A stretch of 64,000 bases of DNA, from contig OZ251449.1 of assembly GCA_965242505.1 (NCBI GenBank), forward strand, positions 3,100,001 to 3,164,000. Direction: 5' to 3'. The stretch's first letter is position 1. Every line of letters starts with the position of its first letter. Source of the stretch: UBA2966 sp965242505. GTDB taxonomy: Bacteria > Pseudomonadota > Alphaproteobacteria > UBA2966. Shown here piece after piece: positions 54,828 to 62,494 of the stretch. Position numbers and translations under genes: made by a program. A model generated the notes under the pieces. It did no database searches and was not told the origin of the DNA. It worked only from the letters and a program-made list of their open reading frames with translations.

Positions 54828-56066
54828 TCACCGCGCCGCCAGCGACCTCAACCGGGAGAGGAGAAGGAGCAGCGCGGCGCAGATGACGGTCATCATGTGG
54901 AGGGAGGCGGCGAAGCCGCCGGTCAGGTCGTGGAGCGCCCCCACGAGGACCGGGCCGAGGACGCCGCCGACCTCGGCCGCGGAGAAGAACAGACCGCCGG
55001 CCGCGCCGGAGTTCCGCGAATCCACGCCCGGCGACTCCACGAGCGCGAGAACGGCGACGGCCATCATGGCGCCCCGCGCGACGCCCTGGCACGCGAGCCC
55101 GACGACCAGCAACGGCCCTGCGGGCAGGTGCAGCAGCATCGTGGCGGCGCCGGCCGCGAGGAACAGCAGACCCAGGACCAGGAGGCGCCGGTCCTCCGTC
55201 GCCAGACGGGGTATCGTCAGCGCCGCGAAGATGCCGACGGCCGTCGGTATCGACGCCCAGTAACCGGCGGCGGCGGCGTCCAGCCCGCCGGCGCGCAGGA
55301 TCTCGGGAAGCCAGTTGTTGAGGCCGTGGTTGAAGACGAACATGCCGACGCCCATCGCCAGGACGAGGCGCACGACGGGCTCCGACAGGAGCTCCCGGAA
55401 CACTTCGATCTGGGAGCGCCTGGGTTCTCCGGCGATCCGCCGCTCCATCGCGCGGCTGGCCGGGTGGGCCGAGACGAGCGCCCACAGCGCGCCGCAGAGC
55501 GCGGCGACGCCCGCATAGGCGAACAGGACGGCCCGCCAATCCCCTCCGTGGAGCGGCATCATGACGCTGTTGGTGAGCGACAGGGCCGCTATGTTGCCGA
55601 CCGCCGGCCCCGAGATGTAGATGCCCATGGCGACGCCCCGTTCCCTGCCTTCGAACCAGAGGCTCACCACCTTCGGCGCGCCGATCGAGATCAGCGGCCC
55701 GCCGATCCCGAACACGGCGACGGCGAGGAACATCGACAGGTAATCGTCGGCGACGCCGCGCAGGATGCCCGACAGCACGATCAGGACCGCGCACAACATG
55801 AGGGAGCGGCGCGGCCCGACGCGGTCGATCAGGGCCCCGGCGGGGATCGACGAGGCGATGTAGACCAGCGGCCAGGCGCCCAGCACGGCGCCCATGGCGC
55901 CATGGGATATCCCGAGTTCGGCCGTGATCGGGGCCACGAGCGGCGCCATCGACGCGACGAAGAGGCCGAACGAGAAATAGACCAGCCAGACGCCGGCCAG
56001 CATGGCCCATCGGTAGGAATGCGCGGGCGCGGGGAAAGGGCGCGCGCCGCCATCGTCGGCCGTCAT
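54828..56066 (-). CDS. MFS transporter (12 helices)
   Basis: 412 residues from ATG 56066. The first helix is YRWAMLAGVWLVYFSFGLF. Motif A is degenerate: ALIDRVGPRRSLM. IYISGPAVGNIAALSLTN and VFNHGLNNWLPEILRAGG resemble cyanate or nitrate/aromatic-acid carriers. It starts 149 bases upstream of, and is co-directed with, the previous MFS gene, and it is divergent from the Rieske dioxygenase genes, fitting substrate uptake for that pathway. Confidence 0.85.
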   Translation of the reverse strand: MTADDGGARPFPAPAHSYRWAMLAGVWLVYFSFGLFVASMAPLVAPITAELGISHGAMGAVLGAWPLVYIASSIPAGALIDRVGPRRSLMLCAVLIVLSGILRGVADDYLSMFLAVAVFGIGGPLISIGAPKVVSLWFEGRERGVAMGIYISGPAVGNIAALSLTNSVMMPLHGGDWRAVLFAYAGVAALCGALWALVSAHPASRAMERRIAGEPRRSQIEVFRELLSEPVVRLVLAMGVGMFVFNHGLNNWLPEILRAGGLDAAAAGYWASIPTAVGIFAALTIPRLATEDRRLLVLGLLFLAAGAATMLLHLPAGPLLVVGLACQGVARGAMMAVAVLALVESPGVDSRNSGAAGGLFFSAAEVGGVLGPVLVGALHDLTGGFAASLHMMTVICAALLLLLSRLRSLAAR

Positions 56067-56374
56067 GGCGTCGTGAGTACAGAAGGCCGCGCGCGCGGGC
56101 AAGCGGATGGGACGAGACGGCCTGCCCGCCGGGGACGACCTCGGTCCGGTCGGCGCTATTGACGCGGGCCTCGCGGCCGAATGCCGGGAAGCCGACGGCG
56201 ACCTCGGGCGCGGCGTCGGGCTTGGCCCGCGGGTGACCGGGTAGGGCGGCCTCTCGACAGGGGGGAGCCGTTGTTGCAGGATTTCCCGCGGCCGACGGAC
56301 GCCGCCGGGCGTTGCCGCCATCGCGGGTGCTGCTTGGGCCGCCGAGGAAACCGGGAAAGTTGGAGGAGCCGGCA
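56067..56374. other. 308-bp divergent intergenic region before the Rieske dioxygenase
   Basis: No protein-like ORF is seen. It must hold the promoters of the MFS gene (left) and the dioxygenase genes (right). It ends with the ribosome site TGGAGGAG 8 bases before the dioxygenase ATG. It contains GACAGGGGGGAG at 56256-56267, also present in the palindrome near 33561, so a decayed repeat copy is possible. No operator or riboswitch was recognised. Confidence 0.5.
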
Positions 56375-57733
56375 ATGTCGGATATCGATGTTCGCGCCCT
56401 GGTGAGGGTCGACGAGGGGCTGATCAGCCGCCGGATATTCTTCGATCCGGACATCTACCGCGCCGAACTGGAGAACGTCTTCGCCAAGTGCTGGCTCTAT
56501 CTCGCGCACGAGAGCCAGATCCCCGACCCCGGGGACTACACCACCAACTACATGGGCGAGGACCCGGTGCTGATCTGGCGCGGCATGGACGGCGAGGTCC
56601 GGGCGTTTCTCAACTCCTGCCGCCACCGGGGCATGCGGGTGTGCCGCACGGACGCCGGCAACGCGCGCCAGTTCGCCTGCCCCTTCCACGGCTGGACCTA
56701 CGGCGCCGACGGTTCGCTCAGGACGGTTCCGAGCCTGGAGGACGGCTACTTCGGGGACCTCGACAGGGAGAACTGGGGCCTGCATCGGGTGCCCCGGCTG
56801 GCGACCTACGGCGGGTTCGTCTTCGGCAACTGGGACGAGGACGCCGAGAGCCTCGACGACTACCTCGGCAACGCGCGCTGGTATCTCGATATCCTGGTCG
56901 AGCGGTCTCTGGGGGGCATCGAGGTGTTTCCCGGACAGCAGCGCTACTCGGTGGACGGCAACTGGAAGATCGCGTCGGAGAACTTCGTCGGCGACTCCTA
57001 CCATCTCGCCCACAGCCACGGGTCGGCCTACGCGCTGGATATCCGGCAGCTCAACCCGGCGAATCCGCTGCTCTACCGCAAGGGCAAGCTGACCTACTAC
57101 GACATCGCCATGGACAACGGCCACGGCTTCACCCAGTTCACGCTTTCCGGCGAACGGGTCGAGGTCGACCGCATGCTGGCCGAGGAGATGGGACCCGAAA
57201 TCTCCGAGTACGTCGAGGAATGCCATGCCCGACTGCGCCGGCTTTCGGAAGCCCAAGCCAGGGTCCATGCGCTTCCGTTCGGCAACCTGTTCCCGAACTT
57301 CTCGATCAACGACTTCAGCGCGCTGCGCCCGATCGGCCTGTACTTGTGGACGCCGAGGGGCCCGGGCCGTCTCGAGGTGTGGCAATGGGCGGCCACCGAC
57401 CGGGACGCCCCGCAAGCGGTCAAGGACATCGCCCGGGTCGACTTCACGCGGTTCCAGTCGACGTCCGGCATCGTCGGTCCGGACGACACCGAGAACTTCG
57501 AGCAAGTCACGCAGTCGACCGCCGGGGTGATCGGCCAGCGCCTCGACTTCAACTACCAGATGACCCTGAAACGGAAGCCCGTCGAGGGATTCGACGACGT
57601 TCCCGGGCGCATCTCGACCTACGTGTCGGAGGAGAACCAGCGGCTGTTCTACGAGCGCTGGGCGGACTTGATGGATGGCGGCAGAGGAGCGCGGTTGGTC
57701 CATGACAAGCCCAGACTTGCAGTACACGGTTGA
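56375..57733 (+). CDS. Rieske aromatic ring-hydroxylating dioxygenase, large (alpha) subunit
   Basis: 452 residues. The Rieske [2Fe-2S] ligands are Cys82, His84, Cys102 and His105. The mononuclear iron site is Asp207, His210 and His215 in NFVGDSYHLAHSH. This is the benzoate/biphenyl-type oxygenase fold. It hydroxylates an aromatic ring with O2 and electrons from a reductase not encoded here. GGAGG precedes ATG 56375. It overlaps the small-subunit gene by 32 bases. Confidence 0.92.
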   Translation: MSDIDVRALVRVDEGLISRRIFFDPDIYRAELENVFAKCWLYLAHESQIPDPGDYTTNYMGEDPVLIWRGMDGEVRAFLNSCRHRGMRVCRTDAGNARQFACPFHGWTYGADGSLRTVPSLEDGYFGDLDRENWGLHRVPRLATYGGFVFGNWDEDAESLDDYLGNARWYLDILVERSLGGIEVFPGQQRYSVDGNWKIASENFVGDSYHLAHSHGSAYALDIRQLNPANPLLYRKGKLTYYDIAMDNGHGFTQFTLSGERVEVDRMLAEEMGPEISEYVEECHARLRRLSEAQARVHALPFGNLFPNFSINDFSALRPIGLYLWTPRGPGRLEVWQWAATDRDAPQAVKDIARVDFTRFQSTSGIVGPDDTENFEQVTQSTAGVIGQRLDFNYQMTLKRKPVEGFDDVPGRISTYVSEENQRLFYERWADLMDGGRGARLVHDKPRLAVHG

Positions 57734-58211
57734 GCGGTTTCTCTACCGCGAGGTTCGTCTGCTGGCGGAGGGTCGTTTCGAGGAGTGGCTCGATCTCTTC
57801 ACCGACGACGCGCGCTACCTGATGCCGATCCGCGAGACGACCGCCACGCGCGAGGATTCCGAACGCGGCGAGGGATTCCTCCCGCACATCGACGACGACA
57901 AGGCCTTCATGAAGGCGCGCGTACAGCGTTTGCGCCATCGCCTGGCGCACGCGGAGCAGCCGCCCTCGCGCCTGCGCTACTTCATCTCCAACGTCGAGGT
58001 CGACGAGACCGAGGACGGCCGAGGCGACAGGGAGCTCGACGCGCGCTGCAACCTGTTGGTCTACCAATCGCGGCTGGAGCGAACGGAGAAGATATTCGTC
58101 GGCCGCCGGGAAGACCGGCTTCGGACCGAGAACGGCGGTTACCGGATCGCCGGCCGCAAGGTCGTTCTCGACCAGTCCCTGCTGCCCCGCAGCATCACCA
58201 TCTTCTTTTAA
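57702..58211 (+). CDS. Rieske aromatic ring-hydroxylating dioxygenase, small (beta) subunit
   Basis: 169 residues of the SnoaL-like/NTF2 fold of the beta subunit: VERFLYREVRLLAEGRFEEW, LDLFTDDARYLMPIRET, SRLRYFISNVEV and the C-terminal IAGRKVVLDQSLLPRSI. It completes the alpha3-beta3 oxygenase. ATG 57702 is preferred; ATG 57675 would add nine residues. It ends 6 bases before the convergent selenoprotein candidate. Confidence 0.9.
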   Translation: MTSPDLQYTVERFLYREVRLLAEGRFEEWLDLFTDDARYLMPIRETTATREDSERGEGFLPHIDDDKAFMKARVQRLRHRLAHAEQPPSRLRYFISNVEVDETEDGRGDRELDARCNLLVYQSRLERTEKIFVGRREDRLRTENGGYRIAGRKVVLDQSLLPRSITIFF

Positions 58212-58217
58212 GGCGGG

Positions 58218-58685
58218 CTACCGGTTCGATTCCCAGAAGGATATCAGCCTGATCGCGTCCGCGGCGTCGAGGCGGCCGAGGGGGCCGGCGGCGTAAGAAG
58301 AGGCGCGAACCGCGCCGTCTCCGAGCAGAATGAACTCCGCGGGCTGGACGAATTTCCGGTCGCTCTCCCACAAGGCGCCGACGGCTTGGCCCTGCTCGCG
58401 AGTCACGCCGTGGGCGATGGGGAATGAAACACCGTCGGCGACCTCCTTGGCGTGCCCGGCGTCGTCCACGCTGCCGGCGACGACGACCCTGGCGTCGATC
58501 GCCTCGAGCGCCGATCCGTGAGCTTCCCAGTCGTCCAACTGACGACGGCAATAGGGTCACCAGTGGCCACGATAGAAGAGGACGATGTTGTAGCCCGCTC
58601 CGAGAGCGTCCGGGAGGACGAGAGTCCCGGCCCCGTCCGTGAGATCGAGTGTCAGCCTGGGAAACGGATCGCCGATATCGAGCAT
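58218..58685 (-). CDS. Probable selenoprotein: peroxiredoxin-like / thioredoxin-fold protein with U-P-Y-C site (in-frame UGA)
   Basis: Read through one in-frame UGA (58557-58559), this is a 155-residue AhpC/TSA-type protein: start MLDIGDPFPRLTLDL, then VLFYRGHW-UGA-PYCRRQL, then WESDRKFVQPAEFILLGDG and a C-terminal GRLDAADAIRLISFW. Cysteine homologues, as I know them, read FYRGHWCPYCRRQL, so the UGA is exactly at the first redox Cys; the second Cys is kept. The frame is uninterrupted before and after the UGA. AGGTGA precedes ATG 58685. A SECIS-like hairpin follows the UGA. Predicted role is thiol-dependent peroxide or disulfide reduction in the cytoplasm. The alternative is a pseudogene with one nonsense change. 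Ordinary gene calling would give two fragments. Confidence 0.8.
58526..58549 (-). promoter_or_regulatory. Candidate bacterial SECIS element
   Basis: On the minus strand GUCGUC (58546-58541), loop AGUUG (58540-58536) and GACGAC (58535-58530) form a perfect 6-bp stem, extendable by two C-G pairs past one bulged U. The loop has G in second position followed by U, like the SelB-binding loop of E. coli fdhF. Seventeen bases separate the UGA from that G, inside the range used by bacterial SECIS models. It lies within the coding sequence, as bacterial SECIS elements do. Confidence 0.7.
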
Positions 58686-58820
58686 GTCGTTCACCTGGAA
58701 TACTGGAGGGGCTCCGTTCGTCGGACCGATGCTAAACGGTCGGACGAGCCGGGTAAACGGGCCGTGTTTCACATGCGCCTGAACCAGGTCGCCCCGCGCT
58801 CTCGTGGTCGGGCTCGAGCC

Positions 58821-58866
58821 GGGAGGGGGTGATCGCGGTGCCGCAACGCCGCGCAATCCTCGGTCC
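58821..58866 (+). repeat. Dispersed 46-bp intergenic repeat, copy 2
   Basis: 42 of 46 bases match 33576-33621 in the same orientation. This copy lies in the gap between the selenoprotein candidate and the DUF1028 gene, and lacks the perfect palindrome that precedes copy 1. Confidence 0.8.
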
Positions 58867-58968
58867 TCAACCAGTAGGAGAAATGCGGGTCAGCGCGTAC
58901 AACCGGAGACGTCGGAGCGGGATCGATCCCCGATGGACGATGCCGTCAACAAGGAGGAGGATAGCGCC

Positions 58969-59649
58969 ATGACGTTCTCGGTCGCCGGATACTGCGCGCG
59001 CACGGGCATGTTCGGAGTCTGCGTGGCGACGTCGAGCCTCGCCGTCGGCGCCCGCTGCTCCTGGGTCAAGGCCGGGACCGGCGCCGCCCTGATCCAGAAC
59101 TACGCCGACCCCGGCCTCGGGCCCATGGCCCTCCAAGCGTTGACGGATGGCCGCAACGCGCAGGCGACCGTCGACCACCTGGTGTCGGTGGGGCGCGGCA
59201 TCGCCTGGCGCCAGATCATGGTCATCGATCGCAAGGGCGCCACGACCCACTACGACGGCGAGAAATGCCTCGGCATCCATCTCTGCGCCGAGGCCACCCA
59301 CTGCGTCGCCGGGGGAAATCTGCTCTCCGGCGCGAACGTGCCCCGGGCCGCGACGGTCGGGTTCGACGCCGCGGACGCGAGCCTGCATCTCGGCGAGCGC
59401 CTTCTGCGGGCGCTGGAGGCGGGACTCGCGGCGGGCGGCGAGGCGAACGCGGAGCGCTCCGCCCATCTCCTGGTGGCGGACGAGCTCGACTGGCCGCTCA
59501 TCGACCTGCGGGTCGATCTGCACGAGACGCCGATCGCCGAGCTTCGACGGGTATGGGAAGCGTTCGAGCCGGAGGCCGGCGGCTTCGTCGCCCGCGCCGT
59601 CGACCCCGACAGCGCCCCTAGGCACGCGATTCCGGGCCGGGAAGGATAG
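58969..59649 (+). CDS. DUF1028 family protein
   Basis: 226 residues from ATG 58969, with AAGGAGGAGG upstream. The N-terminus MTFSVAGYCARTGMFGVCVA, the GARCSWVKAGTGAALIQNY segment and GLGPMALQALTDGRNA are characteristic of DUF1028, an Ntn-hydrolase-like family of unknown activity. The C-terminal part WPLIDLRVDLHETPIAELRRVW is also family-typical. An MFS transporter follows after 51 bases. Confidence 0.85.
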   Translation: MTFSVAGYCARTGMFGVCVATSSLAVGARCSWVKAGTGAALIQNYADPGLGPMALQALTDGRNAQATVDHLVSVGRGIAWRQIMVIDRKGATTHYDGEKCLGIHLCAEATHCVAGGNLLSGANVPRAATVGFDAADASLHLGERLLRALEAGLAAGGEANAERSAHLLVADELDWPLIDLRVDLHETPIAELRRVWEAFEPEAGGFVARAVDPDSAPRHAIPGREG

Positions 59650-59700
59650 CGGGCCGGCCCCGGTCGGCCCTCTTCCCGTAAAGGGACAGGATCGGGGCGG

Positions 59701-60939
59701 ATGCCGATCCGGCTCCACGCCGCGCCGGCGCTGGCGCCCTTCGGGGTGCGCAGCTACCGATTCCAATGGCCGGCCGACATGCTGACCTCCTGGGCCTTCG
59801 AGATGGAGACCCTGATCCTCGGCTGGTACGTGCTGGCGGAGACGGGATCGGTGGTGTGGCTCACGGCGTTCGGCTCGCTTCAGTTCGTCGGCACGCTGAT
59901 CGCGCCCCTCGTCGGCGTCGTCGCCGACCGCATCGGCCGCCGCGCCCTGCTGTGCTGGACCCGGACGGTCTACATGGCGCTGGCCGGCGCGCTCATGGTC
60001 CTCGCCTTCGCTGGCGCGCTCACGGCCTGGGCGGTTCTGGCCATCGCCTTCCTCGCCGGCTTGGCGCGCCCTTCGGACTGGTCGATGCGCAACGCCCTGA
60101 TCGGCGACACCATGCCGCCCCGCGCGCTGGCCGCCGCCATGGGCCTCAACCGCATGACCTGGGACACGGCGCGCATCGCCGGGGCGCTGGCGGGGGCGGG
60201 TCTGTTCGCGGCGCTCGGCATCGGGCCGGCCTACGTCTTCGTCACGGCCTTCTACGCGGTCGGCCTTCTGCTGACGTTCCGGGTGTCCGGCCCGCGCCGC
60301 GCCGCCGTCGGCGCGCCGGCCGCCGCCGCTGCGGCCTCGGGCGTCTGGCGCGAACTCGGGGAAGGGATCGCGTTCGTCCGACACTCGCCGACCGTGCTGG
60401 CGCTGATGATTCTGGCCTTTCTCGTCAATTTGCTCGCCTTCCCGGCGACCATGGGCCTGCTGCCGCACGTGGCGAAGGAGATCTACGCCATCGACCAGAT
60501 CGGCCTCGGCCATCTCGTGGCGTCGTTCGCGGCGGGATCGCTGATCGGGTCCCTGGCCATGACCGTGACCGGCGGGCCCGCGCGCGTCGGCAAGTTCATG
60601 GTGCTGAGCATCGTCGCCTGGTATCTCGGGATCCTGGTCTTCGGCGTCCAGGAGGCGAAACTGCCGGGGATCGTCATGCTCATGGTCATCGGCGCGGCGC
60701 AGAACATCGGCATGATCGCGCTGGCGGTCATCCTCTTGCGAGTGACGCCGGAAGCCTTCCGCGGCCGCGTCATGGGCGTGCGCATCCTCGCCGTATACGG
60801 CCTGCCGACGGGGCTGCTCGGCTATGGCTTTCTCATCGACGCCTTCGGCTTCGCGCCGACGATGACGCTGGGGTCGCTGGCGGGTCTCGCGCTTACCGCG
60901 CTGATCGCCGTCCGCTGGCGGCGGGAGATATGGACGTAA
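59701..60939 (+). CDS. MFS transporter (EntS/MFS_3-like)
   Basis: 412 residues with about 12 membrane helices. FRWPADMLTSWAFEME-type N-terminus, motif A as GVVADRIGRRALLCW, and SGLARPSDW/MRNALIGDTMPPRALAAAMGLNR resemble the EntS-like exporter branch. Cargo unknown. It is co-directed with the DUF1028 gene and marks the edge of the GC-rich region before the lower-GC restriction patch. Confidence 0.85.
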   Translation: MPIRLHAAPALAPFGVRSYRFQWPADMLTSWAFEMETLILGWYVLAETGSVVWLTAFGSLQFVGTLIAPLVGVVADRIGRRALLCWTRTVYMALAGALMVLAFAGALTAWAVLAIAFLAGLARPSDWSMRNALIGDTMPPRALAAAMGLNRMTWDTARIAGALAGAGLFAALGIGPAYVFVTAFYAVGLLLTFRVSGPRRAAVGAPAAAAAASGVWRELGEGIAFVRHSPTVLALMILAFLVNLLAFPATMGLLPHVAKEIYAIDQIGLGHLVASFAAGSLIGSLAMTVTGGPARVGKFMVLSIVAWYLGILVFGVQEAKLPGIVMLMVIGAAQNIGMIALAVILLRVTPEAFRGRVMGVRILAVYGLPTGLLGYGFLIDAFGFAPTMTLGSLAGLALTALIAVRWRREIWT

Positions 60940-61109
60940 GGAAGTCCCGATGCGAGGATCCGCTCCTTCGCAGGGAGGCGTCGGACGCCGGGGCGAGGGT
61001 GGAGTGTGGGAGCGAATTTCAGGGAAGCGGCATGACGGACCCGCGCGTTCCTTATCCGGATGTCGAGCGAATGGACCGAGATCGAGTCCTCGAGGGGAAA
61101 TCGTTCCCA

Positions 61110-61330
61110 AACCGCGCATATATCCGCGTAAGAGGTTCCCGAATGGCCACAAGGTCGATTGCGTCAAGGGCAGGGTCGCGTTCGATATGGAATGGAACAG
61201 CAAGGATCAAACGCATGACCGCGACCACCACGCGTTCCGCGCCTTCCATGGAACCGAGGCCATTGCCTTCGGTGCCATGCCGACAAGAGAGTTCGCGCTG
61301 GACAAGAGAGGCTTGGACGCTGGAGCATGA
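61110..61330 (+). pseudogene. Relic of a second restriction endonuclease (BglII-fold, EWN type)
   Basis: The frame contains GHKVDCVKGRVAFDMEW, then NSKDQTHDRDHHAFRAF, which matches the catalytic core I know from a group of BglII/BstYI-like restriction enzymes (D...E-W-N). Sequence before and after in this frame is not protein-like and stops at 61328-61330, so both ends of the gene are lost. It differs from the intact endonuclease at 62494, so it was a separate enzyme. Confidence 0.6.
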
Positions 61331-61397
61331 GCCGCTATTCTATTCTCCGTTCTTGCTGGGATCGATGAGCCTCGTTTCGAGAGAACGAAAAGAGAAT

Positions 61398-61664
61398 ATG
61401 CCCAAGTCGAAGAGCAAGCCCCCCGGAGGGGGTGAATACATCCGCGGCATGGCCCCCGCCAACGGCATCGAGGCGTTCCGGATGATACCTGAACAGGCGC
61501 GCGGGAGCGTCTTTCACGAGATCGACCTCGCGCATTCGCAGCGCCGCATCGATGCGTTTGTCGGTCGGCGCGGCGCTCGCGAACCGGGGGTCATCGATCG
61601 ACTGGAGACATCGGTCATCAAGATGACCGGTGAGCGTTCGATGCGCCGCTGCGCGATCTCATGA
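61398..61664 (+). mobile_element. C-terminal relic of an IS1595-type transposase
   Basis: An 88-residue open stretch includes GGGEYIRGMAPANGIEAFR, then RGSVFHEIDLAHSQRRIDAF and VGRRGAREPGVIDRLE. This follows the C-terminal part of ISXO2/IS1595 transposases (H-x-E-Y-V-R-G...H-T-N-G-I-E-S-F-W...K-R...G-T-F-H). The usual W and the HTN residues have changed, and the catalytic domain upstream is absent, so it is inactive. The TGA overlaps the methyltransferase ATG. No terminal inverted repeats were seen. Confidence 0.65.
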
Positions 61665-62494
61665 TGCCCAGGGCCGTTCTCACATGCCAGGACAATATGG
61701 CATTCATGCGGTCCTTGGCGGATGGAACGTTCAAGCTGATCGTTACTTCCCCTCCGTACAATCTCGGCAAGTCGTATGAAGGACGTTCAAGTCTGGATAT
61801 CTATCTCGCCATGCAGGAAAGGGTGATTGGGGAGTGCGTGCGACTTCTCGATGATCGTGGATCGATCTGCTGGCAAGTCGGGAACTATGTCGAGAATGGT
61901 GCAATCACGCCATTGGATTCTCTCTTGTATCCTTTGTTCCGTGCGCATGGCCTGAAACTGCGGAACCGGATCATCTGGCATTTCGGACACGGTCTTCATT
62001 GCGCGAAACGCCTGTCTGGTCGGTACGAGACGATAAACTGGTGGACCAAGGGCGACGACTATACGTGGTATCTGGATCCTATCCGCGTGCCGTCGAAATA
62101 CCCCAACAAGCGGCATTTCAAGGGACCTAACACCGGTAAGTTGTCCGGGAACCCGAAGGGCAAGAATCCGAGCGACGTGTGGATGTTCCCCAACGTCAAG
62201 AATAATCATCCCGAAAAAACGGTTCATCCCTGCCAGTTCCCCGTGGAATTGGTGGAACGCCTTGTCCTGTCAATGACGGATGAAGGCGATGCCGTCTTCG
62301 ATCCCTATATGGGCGTGGGCTCTTCCGCCGTCGCGGCTCTCAGGCATGGCCGTCACGCCTACGGGTGCGACATCGTGAGCGCGTATGTCGATATCGCCCG
62401 CGAACGAGTCGAGGAGTTGAAGGCGGGAGTATTGAGGACACGGCCTATGGGCAAGCCCATCTACGATCCAGCTCTGCCCAACGGTGGGCATTGA
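61661..62494 (+). CDS. Site-specific DNA methyltransferase (beta class, SPPY; likely N4-cytosine)
   Basis: 277 residues. The catalytic motif IV is TSPPYN (residues 29-34) near the N-terminus and the AdoMet motif FDPYMGVGSSAVAAL is near residue 210, the order of beta-class enzymes. SPPY favours N4-cytosine methylation, as in M.BglII. WMFPNVKNNHPEKTVHPCQFP is typical of this group. Start ATG 61661 or 61664; no good ribosome site is seen. It ends in a one-base overlap (TGATG) with the endonuclease gene. Base composition is lower in GC than the flanks. Confidence 0.88.
   Translation: MMPRAVLTCQDNMAFMRSLADGTFKLIVTSPPYNLGKSYEGRSSLDIYLAMQERVIGECVRLLDDRGSICWQVGNYVENGAITPLDSLLYPLFRAHGLKLRNRIIWHFGHGLHCAKRLSGRYETINWWTKGDDYTWYLDPIRVPSKYPNKRHFKGPNTGKLSGNPKGKNPSDVWMFPNVKNNHPEKTVHPCQFPVELVERLVLSMTDEGDAVFDPYMGVGSSAVAALRHGRHAYGCDIVSAYVDIARERVEELKAGVLRTRPMGKPIYDPALPNGGH

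Noticed and set aside
58213..58240. GGTTCGATTCC, a tRNA T-arm look-alike
   Set aside because: It lies at the 3' end of the peroxiredoxin-like gene, where it encodes the final residues on the minus strand. No acceptor, D or anticodon arm can be built around it.
58218..58856. Two separate small genes, or a plain pseudogene, instead of one selenoprotein
   Set aside because: Both fragments are in the same frame and together rebuild one known fold. The only lesion is UGA at the catalytic Cys codon, followed by a SECIS-like hairpin. Pseudogene status remains possible but is less likely.
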